Shown one piece after another: positions 1 through 9,153 of a DNA stretch of 64,000 nucleotides. The stretch is taken from assembly GCF_011008905.1 (NCBI RefSeq), contig NZ_JAAIVI010000020.1, positions 310,001 through 374,000 of the forward strand, given 5' to 3'. A model generated the notes under the pieces. That model was not told the DNA's origin, searched no databases, and saw only the letters and a program-made list of their open reading frames with translations. This DNA comes from Wenzhouxiangella sp. XN201 (GTDB taxonomy: Bacteria; Pseudomonadota; Gammaproteobacteria; Xanthomonadales; Wenzhouxiangellaceae). A program made the translations under genes and the position numbers. Positions within the stretch are counted from its first letter, which is position 1. Every line of letters begins with the position of its first letter.

Positions 1-905
1 GATTCAGCGAGCGGGCCCGGCGCGAGTTCATGGATCGCCAGGCGGGACAGTGGCAGCGTGACGATCTCGGGCCGGCCGACTTCCCGGAATTGCCCGAAGC
101 GATCACCACCCGCGGTGGCCACCGTGCCTGGCCGGCGCTGGTCGATCAGGGCCGCCGGGCCGGCGTGCGCTTGTTCGACAGCGAGATCGAGGCGCGCCAG
201 GCCCATCGCAATGGACTGCTGGTCCTGGCGCGCGAAGCGATTCGTGACAAGTGGAAATACTTGCAGAAAAACCATGCCCTGAGTCGCGACGCCCAATTGG
301 CCTGGGCGCGCGTCGAGGATCCGGCGGCCATGACCGAAAGCCTGCGCAGCCTCGCCCTGCGGGACCTGCTGAACGAAGCCTGGGCGGTTCGCGACCGGGC
401 GGCTTTCGATCAGAGGGTCGCTGCCATCCGTCAGGATCTTCTTATAAAGTATGCCGAACTGGCGCAAATTGCCGATAAAATGTTTGTATTGTGGCACCAG
501 GCGGATCGCTGGCTGAACAGTCTGGAAGAGGCCGTGCCCGGAGCCGTGAGGGATATGCAAAGCCAGCTCGAGGATCTGATGTATGCCGGATTTCTCGATG
601 ATATTGACGCGAGGCGTCTGCGGCACTACCCTCGCTACCTGGAGGCTCTGCACGTCCGTCTCGAGGTGCTGGAGCAGGATCCGGTGCGCGACAGGCAGCG
701 TATGGCCGAGGTGGGGCCGTGGTGGCAGCGATACCTCGATCACCTCGCCGAGGGCGGCTGGTACACGCCCACGCTTGACCGCTATCGCTGGCTGGTCGAG
801 GAATTTCGGGTGCAGGTATTCGCCCAGAAGCTGGGTACGGCCGAAAAGGCCTCCCGGCAGCGGCTCGAGTCGGCCTGGAAGGAAGTGTTGGCGGAGATTG
901 CGTGA
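1..905 (+). CDS. hrpA: ATP-dependent RNA helicase HrpA, C-terminal part (5' truncated by window)
   Basis: The frame is already open at base 3 and runs about 300 codons to the TGA at 903-905, so only the C-terminus is visible. It matches the C-terminal DUF3418 region of HrpA-type DEAH-box RNA helicases: aromatic, arginine-rich helices, the stretch around 'LLIKYAELAQIADKM', and the closing 'WLVEEFRVQVFAQKLGT' followed by a short basic helix. HrpA is a cytosolic RNA helicase that acts on stalled ribosomes and mRNA. The helicase motifs lie upstream of the window, so the call rests on the tail alone. An internal ATG at 30 is in frame but is not the gene start. Confidence 0.85.
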   Translation, partial: FSERARREFMDRQAGQWQRDDLGPADFPELPEAITTRGGHRAWPALVDQGRRAGVRLFDSEIEARQAHRNGLLVLAREAIRDKWKYLQKNHALSRDAQLAWARVEDPAAMTESLRSLALRDLLNEAWAVRDRAAFDQRVAAIRQDLLIKYAELAQIADKMFVLWHQADRWLNSLEEAVPGAVRDMQSQLEDLMYAGFLDDIDARRLRHYPRYLEALHVRLEVLEQDPVRDRQRMAEVGPWWQRYLDHLAEGGWYTPTLDRYRWLVEEFRVQVFAQKLGTAEKASRQRLESAWKEVLAEIA

Positions 906-1036
906 CTAAAGTCTCAGATTTCGGCCAGAAAGTCCTGAATTAACGGAACTTTTATGGCTTGGGGATAGTCACTGGGTCTGAAAAATGGGTACAATTGTGT
1001 TGTATACCGCCCAGACCAGCCAGGAGATTCCTGATA

Positions 1037-2344
1037 GTGAGACCAGCTAAGTTCAAGTTTTTGCCTGCCCTGCTGATTTTGGGGGTCGTCGCGGCGGCTT
1101 CCGCGCAGACGCCCAGTGTTCTTGATTTCCAGATTTCCGGCTCGCCCTATCACGACATCCTCGATACCGGGGCCGGCAGCCTGCTCAATTACGATCTGGC
1201 CAACGACCGGATCGATTTTGCCGTTGGTTCGACCGGCGTATACGACAGTCCGCTCTTCTGTTTTGATTTCGCTAGCCCGGAAGGCGTGACCTTGACTGCC
1301 ACCGATGCCAATGGCCATGTGGTGATGGATTCGGTGGGCATGGGTGCTGATCTTGGTTACGATCTGGCCGGTAACGCGATTTCCATGTCGCCTGCGAGTT
1401 CGGTGCAGTGCTTCTTCAAGTCGAGCAACGGCACGTTCGGTCCGTTCGGCAAAGCTGTCAATCCGTCGCGTAACTCTACCGATGACGGTGTTACCGACCG
1501 GTTTTTCAAGGACGACTTCGCCACTTATCCGGAAATTCAGATCGAATTCACCAACCTGAAGATTAACGGATCCATCGCGAATGAGGTCGGATCGTTCGAT
1601 AACGTTTCCGTTTCTCCGGGTGACCTGATCACTTACGATCTGGTCATTTCGAATACTGGGGAAGGCGCTGCCGAAACGCTGGCTTTTCAGGAACTGTTCC
1701 CGGCTAGCGATTCCTTGGATGCATCGCCCTTCGATGCATCGCTCAGCGCCGGGGATTGGATTTGTATTGGTGCAATGTTTGAAACTTTTGAGGATAACGG
1801 CGCCTGCCCCGCTTCGAGCGGTACCGGTTCGATTCGTTTCCAGGGTATTTCGCTACCGGCCCAGTCACAGCTGGTTTTCGAGATCAACCGTGAAGTCACG
1901 GCGGGTTCGGAGGGAGTCCTCAATCTGTACGCCGGGCTGGTTAACGGTGCCGGGTCCCAGGTCGAGAGTGACGTTGCCGAGGTGGACCTGGGAATTGTCG
2001 GTGAGGCAGTGGCAATGGCGTTTTGGAATCAGCCGGGCAGTACTGTAGCCGGTAATCTCGTCCTTACGGACCAGGGTGATCCCATCGAGGTGGCCATCGT
2101 CGATGCCAACAACAACCTGGTCAACAGTCACAACTCCGGCCAGATCAGCATGGAACTGTTCAATAGCAATGGATTCGTGGCCGAACTCCAGAGTTATATC
2201 GACGTGATCGATGGGAAAGCAGTATTTACCAACCTTTCGACACAAGGTCTGGGTCTTTCGGCGGGTACGGATTATGAATTGCGCGCCGTCTCGACCGAAT
2301 CGTTCAGTAGCGTCAGAAGCCAGCCTTTCGAGATCACGCTCTAG
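1037..2344 (+). CDS. Secreted protein with a DUF11-like beta-sandwich repeat
   Basis: 435 aa. I chose the GTG at 1037 because AGGAG lies at 1022-1026, ten bases upstream, and because it gives a clean Sec signal peptide: basic RPAKFKF, a hydrophobic core, and ASA|Q at residues 21-24. Longer in-frame starts (TTG at 959) would put 26 polar residues before it. About residues 190-330 read like a DUF11/conserved-repeat domain ('GDLITYDLVISNTGEGAAETL', then the 'FPASD' type of strand), common in bacterial cell-surface and secreted proteins. The rest is Ser/Thr/Asn-rich, predicted beta, with few cysteines. No enzyme motif is visible. Base composition is a little less GC-biased at third positions than in relA next door. 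Function unknown; probably periplasmic or extracellular. Confidence 0.7.
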   Translation: MRPAKFKFLPALLILGVVAAASAQTPSVLDFQISGSPYHDILDTGAGSLLNYDLANDRIDFAVGSTGVYDSPLFCFDFASPEGVTLTATDANGHVVMDSVGMGADLGYDLAGNAISMSPASSVQCFFKSSNGTFGPFGKAVNPSRNSTDDGVTDRFFKDDFATYPEIQIEFTNLKINGSIANEVGSFDNVSVSPGDLITYDLVISNTGEGAAETLAFQELFPASDSLDASPFDASLSAGDWICIGAMFETFEDNGACPASSGTGSIRFQGISLPAQSQLVFEINREVTAGSEGVLNLYAGLVNGAGSQVESDVAEVDLGIVGEAVAMAFWNQPGSTVAGNLVLTDQGDPIEVAIVDANNNLVNSHNSGQISMELFNSNGFVAELQSYIDVIDGKAVFTNLSTQGLGLSAGTDYELRAVSTESFSSVRSQPFEITL

Positions 2345-2376
2345 ACGCTGCGCGAGTTGGTTGTAGTGGAACTTAG

Positions 2377-4545
2377 GTGCATCAGCCTAGCGAAGCCTCG
2401 GATACGCGGTTAGTACGCGAGCTGATCGATTGGCTCGACAACTCGGATGCCGCACGCCAGGTTGCGGTCAGTAGGCAGCTGCGAGAATTGGTCGAAGGCT
2501 CACGAGCGCCCGGCAGCGGACTGGACGAATCCGGACTGGTCCTCGGCGCACTCAAGGCCCTTGAGCCGCTCTCCCCGGATTCAGATACCCTTGCCGCAAC
2601 CGTGATGCTGCCCCATGTGCTGGTGGCGGACCGCCTTCCGACTTCTGTCGAGGAACAGCTACCCGACTCGGTGCTGCGCCTGCTCGAGCAACTGGCCACA
2701 CTGAGCCACTTCGGCCGCAACTACCTCCCCGATGACCAATCCCGTGCCGAGGGCCTTCGGCGCCTGCTAATGGCATTGGTGGCTGACGTGCGCGTGGTGT
2801 TGATTGCGCTCGCCTGGCAGATCGCGCGCTTGCACGCAGTTCGCGATGACGAGGAGGCGACGCGCCGCGAAGTGGCGCGCGAGACGCAGTTGATCCACGC
2901 GCCGCTGGCCAATCGCCTCGGCATCTGGCAGCTCAAGTGGGAGCTCGAAGATCTGAGCTTTCGCTATCTTGAGCCGGAAACCTACCAGCGCATCAGCCAG
3001 CTGGTGGCTGAAAAGCGTTCCGATCGCCAGGCCTTCATCGAGCAGTTCATGAACCGTCTGCGCATGCTGCTGGCCGATTCCGATATCCCCGGCGATGTCA
3101 GCGGCCGGGCCAAGCATATCTACTCGATCTGGCGCAAGATGCAGCGCAAGGGCCTCGACTTCCATGAGCTGTTCGACGTGCGCGCGGTGCGCGTGCTGGT
3201 CGACAGCGTCGAGCAGTGCTACACCGTGCTGGGCCTGGTGCATACCCAGTGGCAGCCGGTGCCGGGCGAATTCGACGACTACATCACCAATCCCAAGGCC
3301 AATCTCTACCAGTCGCTGCACACGGCCGTTCGCACCGACAGCGGGCGAGTGGTGGAAGTGCAGATCCGTACCCACGAGATGCATCGCCATGCCGAGCTAG
3401 GGGTGGCGGCGCACTGGCGCTACAAGGAAGGCGGCCCGCGCGACGATGCGCTGGAAAAGCGTATCGGTGCGATGCGTCAGCTGCTCGAAGCCCAGGAAGA
3501 CGGCGACGATGATGAAGCGCTGCTGGAGAATTTCAGCAACCTCACCACCGAGGATCGGGTCTACGTGCTCACGCCGAAAGGCGAGGTGCGCGACCTGTCC
3601 GCCGGCGCCACGCCTCTGGATTTCGCCTACCTGATTCACACCGAAGTCGGACACCGCTGTCGCGGCGCGCGGGTCAACGGCCGCATCGTTCCGCTGACCT
3701 ATTGTCTGCGCAACGGCGACCGGGTCGAAATCCTGACCGGCAACGAGGCCCGGCCCTCGCGCGACTGGCTGGTGCCGCGCCTGGGCTATATCGGCACGGC
3801 GCGTGCCCGCGCCAAGGCGCGGCAGTGGTTTCGACAGGCCAACCAGGAAGAGAACCTGACGGCCGGCAAGCACTCCGTCGAGGCGGAATTCCGCCGTCTC
3901 GACATTGATCCCGACGAAATCCGCCGGGTCATGGAGCGGTTCAACGCCACGCGCGTGGAGGACCTGTACGTGAGCGTCGGCGCCGGGGAAGTGACGGCCA
4001 CTCAGGTAGCCCGGGCGGTCGAGCGCCTGCATGCACGGGAGCGCAAGGAAGACGAAGGCATTGCGGTCCAGCGACGGCCGGTCGAGTCCGGGAGTGACGA
4101 CGATGTGCGCATCGCGGGCGTTGGCAGCCTGCTGCACCAGATGGCGCGCTGCTGCCAGCCGGTGCCGGGCGATGCCATCGCCGGCTACATCACGCGCGGC
4201 CGTGGCGTAAGCATCCATCGCCAGGACTGCAAGCAGTTTCGCAACCTTCAACGGCGCCAGCCCGAGCGCGTGCTCGACGTCCGCTGGAGTTCGGGCCCGC
4301 GCAGCCGCTATCCCTCGCGGATCATCGTGGAAGCGTGGGACCGGCACGAGCTGATCAAGGATATCGGCACCCTGCTGGCCGCGGAGAAGGTCCATGTCAC
4401 GGCCATGAACGCCCACCAACCCGAGGCCGGCGGGAGCGTGAAGATCGAGCTGACCGTTCAGGTCGAGGACTTCGATCAGCTCGCCGCGCTGCTCAACCGC
4501 CTACAGACCATACCCGCCGTGACGGCCGCGCGTCGCCTTCGTTAG
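2377..4545 (+). CDS. relA: (p)ppGpp synthetase RelA (GTP pyrophosphokinase)
   Basis: 722 aa, GTG start. It makes (p)ppGpp on the ribosome during amino-acid starvation. Visible order: degenerate HD hydrolase domain (no HDxxED; 'VADVRVVLIALAWQIARLH' replaces the active signature), synthetase domain about 245-355 with 'GEFDDYITNPKANLYQSLHT', TGS about 390-450 ('RVYVLTPKGEVRDLSAGAT'), helical and zinc-finger-like region with 'MARCCQPVPGD' near 590, and a C-terminal ACT domain from about 645. The acidic ExDD motif (EFDD) in the synthetase is the RelA signature; bifunctional SpoT/Rel has RxKD. The length fits RelA (E. coli 744). The gene starts 32 bases after the secreted-protein gene and is followed by an inverted repeat. 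Confidence 0.95.
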   Translation: MHQPSEASDTRLVRELIDWLDNSDAARQVAVSRQLRELVEGSRAPGSGLDESGLVLGALKALEPLSPDSDTLAATVMLPHVLVADRLPTSVEEQLPDSVLRLLEQLATLSHFGRNYLPDDQSRAEGLRRLLMALVADVRVVLIALAWQIARLHAVRDDEEATRREVARETQLIHAPLANRLGIWQLKWELEDLSFRYLEPETYQRISQLVAEKRSDRQAFIEQFMNRLRMLLADSDIPGDVSGRAKHIYSIWRKMQRKGLDFHELFDVRAVRVLVDSVEQCYTVLGLVHTQWQPVPGEFDDYITNPKANLYQSLHTAVRTDSGRVVEVQIRTHEMHRHAELGVAAHWRYKEGGPRDDALEKRIGAMRQLLEAQEDGDDDEALLENFSNLTTEDRVYVLTPKGEVRDLSAGATPLDFAYLIHTEVGHRCRGARVNGRIVPLTYCLRNGDRVEILTGNEARPSRDWLVPRLGYIGTARARAKARQWFRQANQEENLTAGKHSVEAEFRRLDIDPDEIRRVMERFNATRVEDLYVSVGAGEVTATQVARAVERLHARERKEDEGIAVQRRPVESGSDDDVRIAGVGSLLHQMARCCQPVPGDAIAGYITRGRGVSIHRQDCKQFRNLQRRQPERVLDVRWSSGPRSRYPSRIIVEAWDRHELIKDIGTLLAAEKVHVTAMNAHQPEAGGSVKIELTVQVEDFDQLAALLNRLQTIPAVTAARRLR

Positions 4546-4550
4546 TCAAG

Positions 4551-4652
4551 CTAACCGCGAAGACGCGAAGAGCGCAAAGAAATCTACGACACTGATCGGT
4601 CCCCAACCAAAGTGCACTGCAATCTTGGCGATCTTTGCGTCTTTGCGGTTAG
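4551..4652. repeat. Inverted repeat with iterated arms between relA and a convergent glycosyltransferase gene
   Basis: The left arm 4551-4581 begins CTAACCGCGAAGACGCGAAG. The right arm 4621-4652, read on the minus strand, begins CTAACCGCAAAGACGCAAAG. About 26 of 31 positions match. Each arm holds three tandem units of the form CGC(G/A)AAGA. The element starts 5 bases after the relA stop and overlaps the last codon of the minus-strand gene. It could act as a bidirectional terminator, but there is no clear T-run. Confidence 0.75.
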
Positions 4653-7600
4653 TGCTTCTGAGTAAGGGAACCCAGCAATTCACTGATGGCGCTCTTGGCG
4701 GCCTCGAAGCTGAAATGGCATTCGACATTGACCAGACCACCGTCTGAGAGCGCGAGCCAGAGTGATTCATCGCTGTAGGCTCGAACGATGGCAGCGGCAA
4801 ACTCGTCGCTGCTATCGGCGAGGAGCACATCCTTGCCGTCTTCCAGGTACATGCCTTCGGCCGCGCAAGTGGTGGCGACGACCGGCAGCCCCCAGGCCAT
4901 GGCCTGGTTGACCTTGCCCTTGACGCCGGCGCCGTAGCGCAGTGGCGCCACGGACAGCCGGCAACCTTCGAGGTAAGGCTTCAGGTCTTCGACGTAGCCG
5001 TGCAGGACGACGCCGTCGACGCTCCGCTCACGCAGGTTCTCCGGCATGCGACTGCCGATGATGTGCAGCCGCACCTCGGGCAGTTCGGCCCGGACCCGCG
5101 GCATGATCTCATCCATCAGCCATTCGGCGGCATCGATATTGGGCGGGTGCTGGAAACCGCCGACGAACAGCAGGTCGCGTCGCTCGGACCAGTCGCGACT
5201 GCGGCCGTGGATGTGGTGGATGTTCGACAGCACCTGGATGTCGGCATCGGGAAGCGCCTGCTGCAGCAGGTCGCGCTCGACCGGGCTGACCACCAGGGTG
5301 GCGTCACTCGAGCGGATCAGGCCGAGTTCGGCCTTGCGGGTTTTCTCGGCCATACGCCGCGCACGCTCGTCGCCGGTCAGTTCGGCCATGCGCTGTTCGC
5401 GCAGGAAGTGCAGGTCGACGGTATCGAAGATCACGCGGGCGTTCGGACAGTGCTTGCGGATCGAATCGATCAGGGGCGCGAGCACGTAGTGGCGGCTGAC
5501 CAGCACCAGGTCGAGCGCCGTGCCGTGCTCATGCAGCCAGTCTTCGGTGCCGGTCACCCAGGGATGAAACAGGACCTGGACGCCGCGCTGTTGCAGGTTG
5601 CGCGTATAGCGGTCGGTCCAGGCCAGGTTCTCCGGCATGAAACTGACCCGATAGCCCATGTCGCGCAGGATGGTGAGCATGGCCTCCATGCGCATCGAGC
5701 CGGAGTCTTTGTCGGGTTCGGGCGTGACCGCATCGATAACCAGCACGCGGCCGAGGCTGCGGTGGTGCCGGGCGCGCCGGACCTGGTCGATGGCTTCCGG
5801 TCCGGGCACCGGGTCGGGCTGCCCGGCCAGCGCCTCGCGCCAGCGTTCGACGAATTTTTCGCGATTGACCGCCTGATAGCGCTTGGTGCCGGACGACTCG
5901 TCGGTGCCGGAACTGATGCCCTCGTGATGCACGATGGTGCAGCCGGGCTGGTAGACCACCTTCAAGCCGAGTTCGCGCACGCGAAAGCACAGATCGGTGT
6001 CCTCGTAGTAGGCCGGGGCGTAGTGCGAGTCGAAGCCGCCGGCCCGTTCGAAGGTCTCGCGAGGGATGGCCAGGCAGGCCCCCGAGACATAGTCGGCCTC
6101 GCAGGCGAAGCTGTACTCGGGCCGGTCGGGTTGGTCGCCGCGGCCGTAGTTCCAACCTGAGCCGTCGTGAAACACGATGCCGCCGGCCTCCTGCAGCCGA
6201 CCGTCCGGATAGACCAGCCGGGCGCCGACGATTCCGGTGTCGGGAAAATGATCGAAGGTGTCAATGAGAGCGGTGAGCCAGTGGCGGGTGACCGTGGTGT
6301 CGTTGTTGAGAAACACCAGGAACTCGCCGCGGGCGACGGCCGCGCCCGCATTGCAGCTGTAAATGAAGCCGCTGTTCGTGTCATTGCTGACGATGGTCAG
6401 TCCTTCGCACTGCGACAGGTACTCCGCGGTGGCGTCAGTCGAGCAGTCGTCGACCACGATCACTTCGAAAGAGTGGCTGCGGGTTTCCTCTGCGATGGCA
6501 TGCAGGCAGGCGGCCGTGTAGGCCAGCTTGTTGAACACCGGGATGACGATGCTCGTTGTGGGCCGGTTGGCGGTCTCCAGTCGTACCGGTTCCGGCGCTT
6601 CCGGCGGCGGCTCGAATATTGGCTCGAAGGGGGCAAGCGGCTCGGGACCGGCCATATCGGACTGCTGCATCAGATCCAGAGTGCCGCGCAGGCCATAGAG
6701 CCTGAGGTTGTGCAGCAGCCGAGCGATCAGCTTCGGCCAGCGCAGGGGGTTATAGATGCGTCGGCGCACGGCGTTGTCGGCCATGCGATTGACCACGCGC
6801 AGCGGCCGGGTCAGTTTCCAGGAACGGCTGGCGAAGATGGTCTGCAGTTCGTCATCCAGGTGCTGGATGCGGGATTGGGCCAGGTCAAGGTCGCGCTCAA
6901 GCGACTGCGCCCATCGGGTGCGCGATTCCAGCTCCCCCTCCAGTTGCGCCCTGAGCTGGGGAATGTCGTGATTTTCGAGCCGCTGCGCCCAGCGCGTGCG
7001 CTCCCGGGTCAATCGCTCCTGCTTGCGTGCCCAGGCGGTGCGTTCGGCCAGGTCCTGTTGCAGCGTTAGCCGATCGGCCTCGAGCGCGGCGATCTGCTGC
7101 CGGGCGTCGCTCTGGTCCGCTGCGGCGGCCTGCCACTGCGCCTGTATCAGCGAGTGGTTGATCGTGTCTGTTCGCCCCGGTGCGCGTTCTGAATCAACGT
7201 CGAGAGCCGCCAGTTGTGCGGCAGCGTCCGGTTCTTCCGGCAACGCCTGTCGCATGGCTTCGAATCGCTGCGGGTCGGCCTGCAGCTTCGCCACCGCGGC
7301 CACCAGGCTGTCGGCGTCGGGTTCGAACAGCACGCCGTCGCGACCGTGCTCGATGCGCTCGAGGAAACTGCCCGTGCGGGTGGCGATGGGGACCAGGCCC
7401 AGCGCCCGGGTCTCGCTCAGCACGTAGTTCCAGGTTTCCGGTACGGTCGACAGGAACAGTACGGCCTGTGCACCGACCCGGGCCAGGTATTCGGGCAGGG
7501 CGTCGTGCGCATAATCGAGGATGATGTCGACGCCGCGGCGGCCAAAGAAACGCATGCCGTGGCGGCCGCAGCCGATCAGGGTGATCCGGGCGTGAGCCGT

Positions 7601-9052
7601 CAGCCGTTCAAGCGACTGCTCGAGCAGGCCGCTGCCTTTTCCGGCCGACAGGCGGCCGACCACGACCAGGTTGAGGCGGCCGTCGGGCAGGCGGCGAGGC
7701 GCGATCGACGGCGTTTCGCTGGTCCATCCACCGAAGCCGTGGCCGATAACGCGCGCAATATCGAGCGGGTCGTCGACCAGCGCCTGCCAGCGCTCGAGAA
7801 CGTGCCGGGTCGGGGCGATCAAATCGACCTGGTTGTGCTGGACGATTTCGAGCCAGTCTTGCGCCAGGGCCTGCCAGGCCTGCGTCCGGCGCTCGAGAAA
7901 ATGAAAGCCCTTGCCGTTTTCCGCGATGGCGCGTTCGAGGTCAAACCCACCGTCGTCCTGGCGATAGGCGAAGGGGTCGAAATCCAGCACCGGCCAGGCC
8001 GGGTAGTAGTCGTGCAGCACCTGCAGGGTCGGCAGGCCGGTGGCCAGGGCGTCGAGCCCGTGACCGATCAGCGAAGAGACGACGACGCGCTCGACGGCGA
8101 AACGGCCGATCACCCGGTCGAGCGCTTCCCGATGTCTTTCATGATGGGTCTGTGTGCCGCTGATGGCTGGTGTCAGCGTCCACTGGCGCACCGGTGCTCG
8201 TCCCGGGCCGGCGGCATAGAGCTTGAGGACCTCGCCGTGCAGCTTGCCATCGCTGCGACCGCTGGCCGAAAGCACCAGGTGGTGGCGCTCGAGGTCGGCT
8301 GCGATGATGTCGGCAATCCAGCGGGCGACGCCGCCGCCCCAGTCGTGGCTGATGTGCAGGACCACCGGTTTCCCGTCCAGGCCGAACAGGGGTAGCGGGC
8401 GGTCGATGTCTCCCTCGATCAGTGTCTGTGCGGCCTGGCGGAGATGCCCGGTTGCCGCCCGGATATCGGGCTGATCGTAATCGCCCGCGCTGGCCGGTAG
8501 CGCCGGATCGTGGGCCCAGAGGCCGTCGTAGAGTGCACAGACACCGCGTTCGGCGGCCGCCACGGCCGCTTCCAGGCGGCCCGGCGGCACGATGGCAAAG
8601 CGCTGGGGGACATGATGGACAAAGGACCAGCCCGGCTCGGCCGCTGTCCACACCAGGGAATCGAGCACTTCGGGTCGTGGCAGTCCTTCCAGCCCGGCCA
8701 TCGGGTTCAGCGCTGACTCGTGATTGCCGGGACAGGTCGTCAGCGGCGGGCAGTCGGCGTCTTCGAGTATTCGCTCGATGCGTTTGCCGCTCAGCCGGGG
8801 CAGTTCGATGCCGGACTCGATGATCACCACGCCGTCTTCGGTGTCGGTGTCCGGCATGGAACCGATCCATTGCCACCACGGGCTGCGGTCGTCCGGGCCG
8901 CGATTCTCACCTTCGGGTGCCTTCCCGCCGCCGGTGATCAGGCGCTTGCCCGGCAGGACCTTGTCGAGACGATTGAGCCAGTCTGCATCGACCCGCTCGC
9001 CCCGGCGCGTCAGGACGACGATGATCGGCCTTGTCGGAGTGATAGAAACCAT
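4649..9052 (-). CDS. Giant three-domain glycosyltransferase (GT4 - coiled coil - GT2 - GT4)
   Basis: 1467 aa, no signal peptide, probably cytosolic and membrane-associated. Residues 1-210 are an unassigned N-terminal domain. About 228-590 is a GT4/GT-B domain ('LHISHDWGGGVARWI', 'VVVGRLSAGKGSGLLEQSL'). About 620-745 is a charged coiled coil with the repeated phrase 'R(T/S)xWAQ'. It ends in 'SRSWKLTRPLR', a junction often seen in large polysaccharide glycosyltransferases. About 833-1085 is GT2/GT-A ('SIVIPVFNKLAYTAACLHAI', 'VVDDCSTD', 'NNDT', 'YYEDTDLCFRV'). About 1100-1465 is a second GT4 ('LLFVGGFQHPPNIDAAEWL', 'APLRYGAGVKGKV'). Such proteins build O-antigen, capsule or surface glycans. It stands alone, divergent from mrcB, with no sugar-nucleotide genes nearby, so acceptor and sugars cannot be inferred. 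Confidence 0.9.
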   Translation of the reverse strand: MVSITPTRPIIVVLTRRGERVDADWLNRLDKVLPGKRLITGGGKAPEGENRGPDDRSPWWQWIGSMPDTDTEDGVVIIESGIELPRLSGKRIERILEDADCPPLTTCPGNHESALNPMAGLEGLPRPEVLDSLVWTAAEPGWSFVHHVPQRFAIVPPGRLEAAVAAAERGVCALYDGLWAHDPALPASAGDYDQPDIRAATGHLRQAAQTLIEGDIDRPLPLFGLDGKPVVLHISHDWGGGVARWIADIIAADLERHHLVLSASGRSDGKLHGEVLKLYAAGPGRAPVRQWTLTPAISGTQTHHERHREALDRVIGRFAVERVVVSSLIGHGLDALATGLPTLQVLHDYYPAWPVLDFDPFAYRQDDGGFDLERAIAENGKGFHFLERRTQAWQALAQDWLEIVQHNQVDLIAPTRHVLERWQALVDDPLDIARVIGHGFGGWTSETPSIAPRRLPDGRLNLVVVGRLSAGKGSGLLEQSLERLTAHARITLIGCGRHGMRFFGRRGVDIILDYAHDALPEYLARVGAQAVLFLSTVPETWNYVLSETRALGLVPIATRTGSFLERIEHGRDGVLFEPDADSLVAAVAKLQADPQRFEAMRQALPEEPDAAAQLAALDVDSERAPGRTDTINHSLIQAQWQAAAADQSDARQQIAALEADRLTLQQDLAERTAWARKQERLTRERTRWAQRLENHDIPQLRAQLEGELESRTRWAQSLERDLDLAQSRIQHLDDELQTIFASRSWKLTRPLRVVNRMADNAVRRRIYNPLRWPKLIARLLHNLRLYGLRGTLDLMQQSDMAGPEPLAPFEPIFEPPPEAPEPVRLETANRPTTSIVIPVFNKLAYTAACLHAIAEETRSHSFEVIVVDDCSTDATAEYLSQCEGLTIVSNDTNSGFIYSCNAGAAVARGEFLVFLNNDTTVTRHWLTALIDTFDHFPDTGIVGARLVYPDGRLQEAGGIVFHDGSGWNYGRGDQPDRPEYSFACEADYVSGACLAIPRETFERAGGFDSHYAPAYYEDTDLCFRVRELGLKVVYQPGCTIVHHEGISSGTDESSGTKRYQAVNREKFVERWREALAGQPDPVPGPEAIDQVRRARHHRSLGRVLVIDAVTPEPDKDSGSMRMEAMLTILRDMGYRVSFMPENLAWTDRYTRNLQQRGVQVLFHPWVTGTEDWLHEHGTALDLVLVSRHYVLAPLIDSIRKHCPNARVIFDTVDLHFLREQRMAELTGDERARRMAEKTRKAELGLIRSSDATLVVSPVERDLLQQALPDADIQVLSNIHHIHGRSRDWSERRDLLFVGGFQHPPNIDAAEWLMDEIMPRVRAELPEVRLHIIGSRMPENLRERSVDGVVLHGYVEDLKPYLEGCRLSVAPLRYGAGVKGKVNQAMAWGLPVVATTCAAEGMYLEDGKDVLLADSSDEFAAAIVRAYSDESLWLALSDGGLVNVECHFSFEAAKSAISELLGSLTQKH

Positions 9053-9063
9053 GAGCCCAAGGG

Positions 9064-9069
9064 TATAAT
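9064..9069 (+). promoter_or_regulatory. Candidate -10 box for mrcB
   Basis: TATAAT at 9064-9069 is a perfect sigma-70 -10 hexamer in the 101-bp gap between divergent genes, 85 bases before the mrcB ATG. No convincing -35 sits 16-18 bases upstream, so the call rests on the -10 and its position. Confidence 0.4.
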
Positions 9070-9153
9070 TGACGGACGCCGGACAGGCCGGTCAGGGCCG
9101 GGCAGTCCAAACGCGCAATTATCCGTCAATCCCCATCGGCTGTCACCTCGACC

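Noticed and set aside
3295-3320. Leu in the relA synthetase motif 'PKANLYQS' where E. coli has Gly
   Set aside because: This position varies among RelA/Rel proteins (Gly, Asn, Met and Leu occur), so it is not notable.
3397-4419. 340-codon minus-strand frame within relA
   Set aside because: Lies wholly inside relA and has no recognisable domain.
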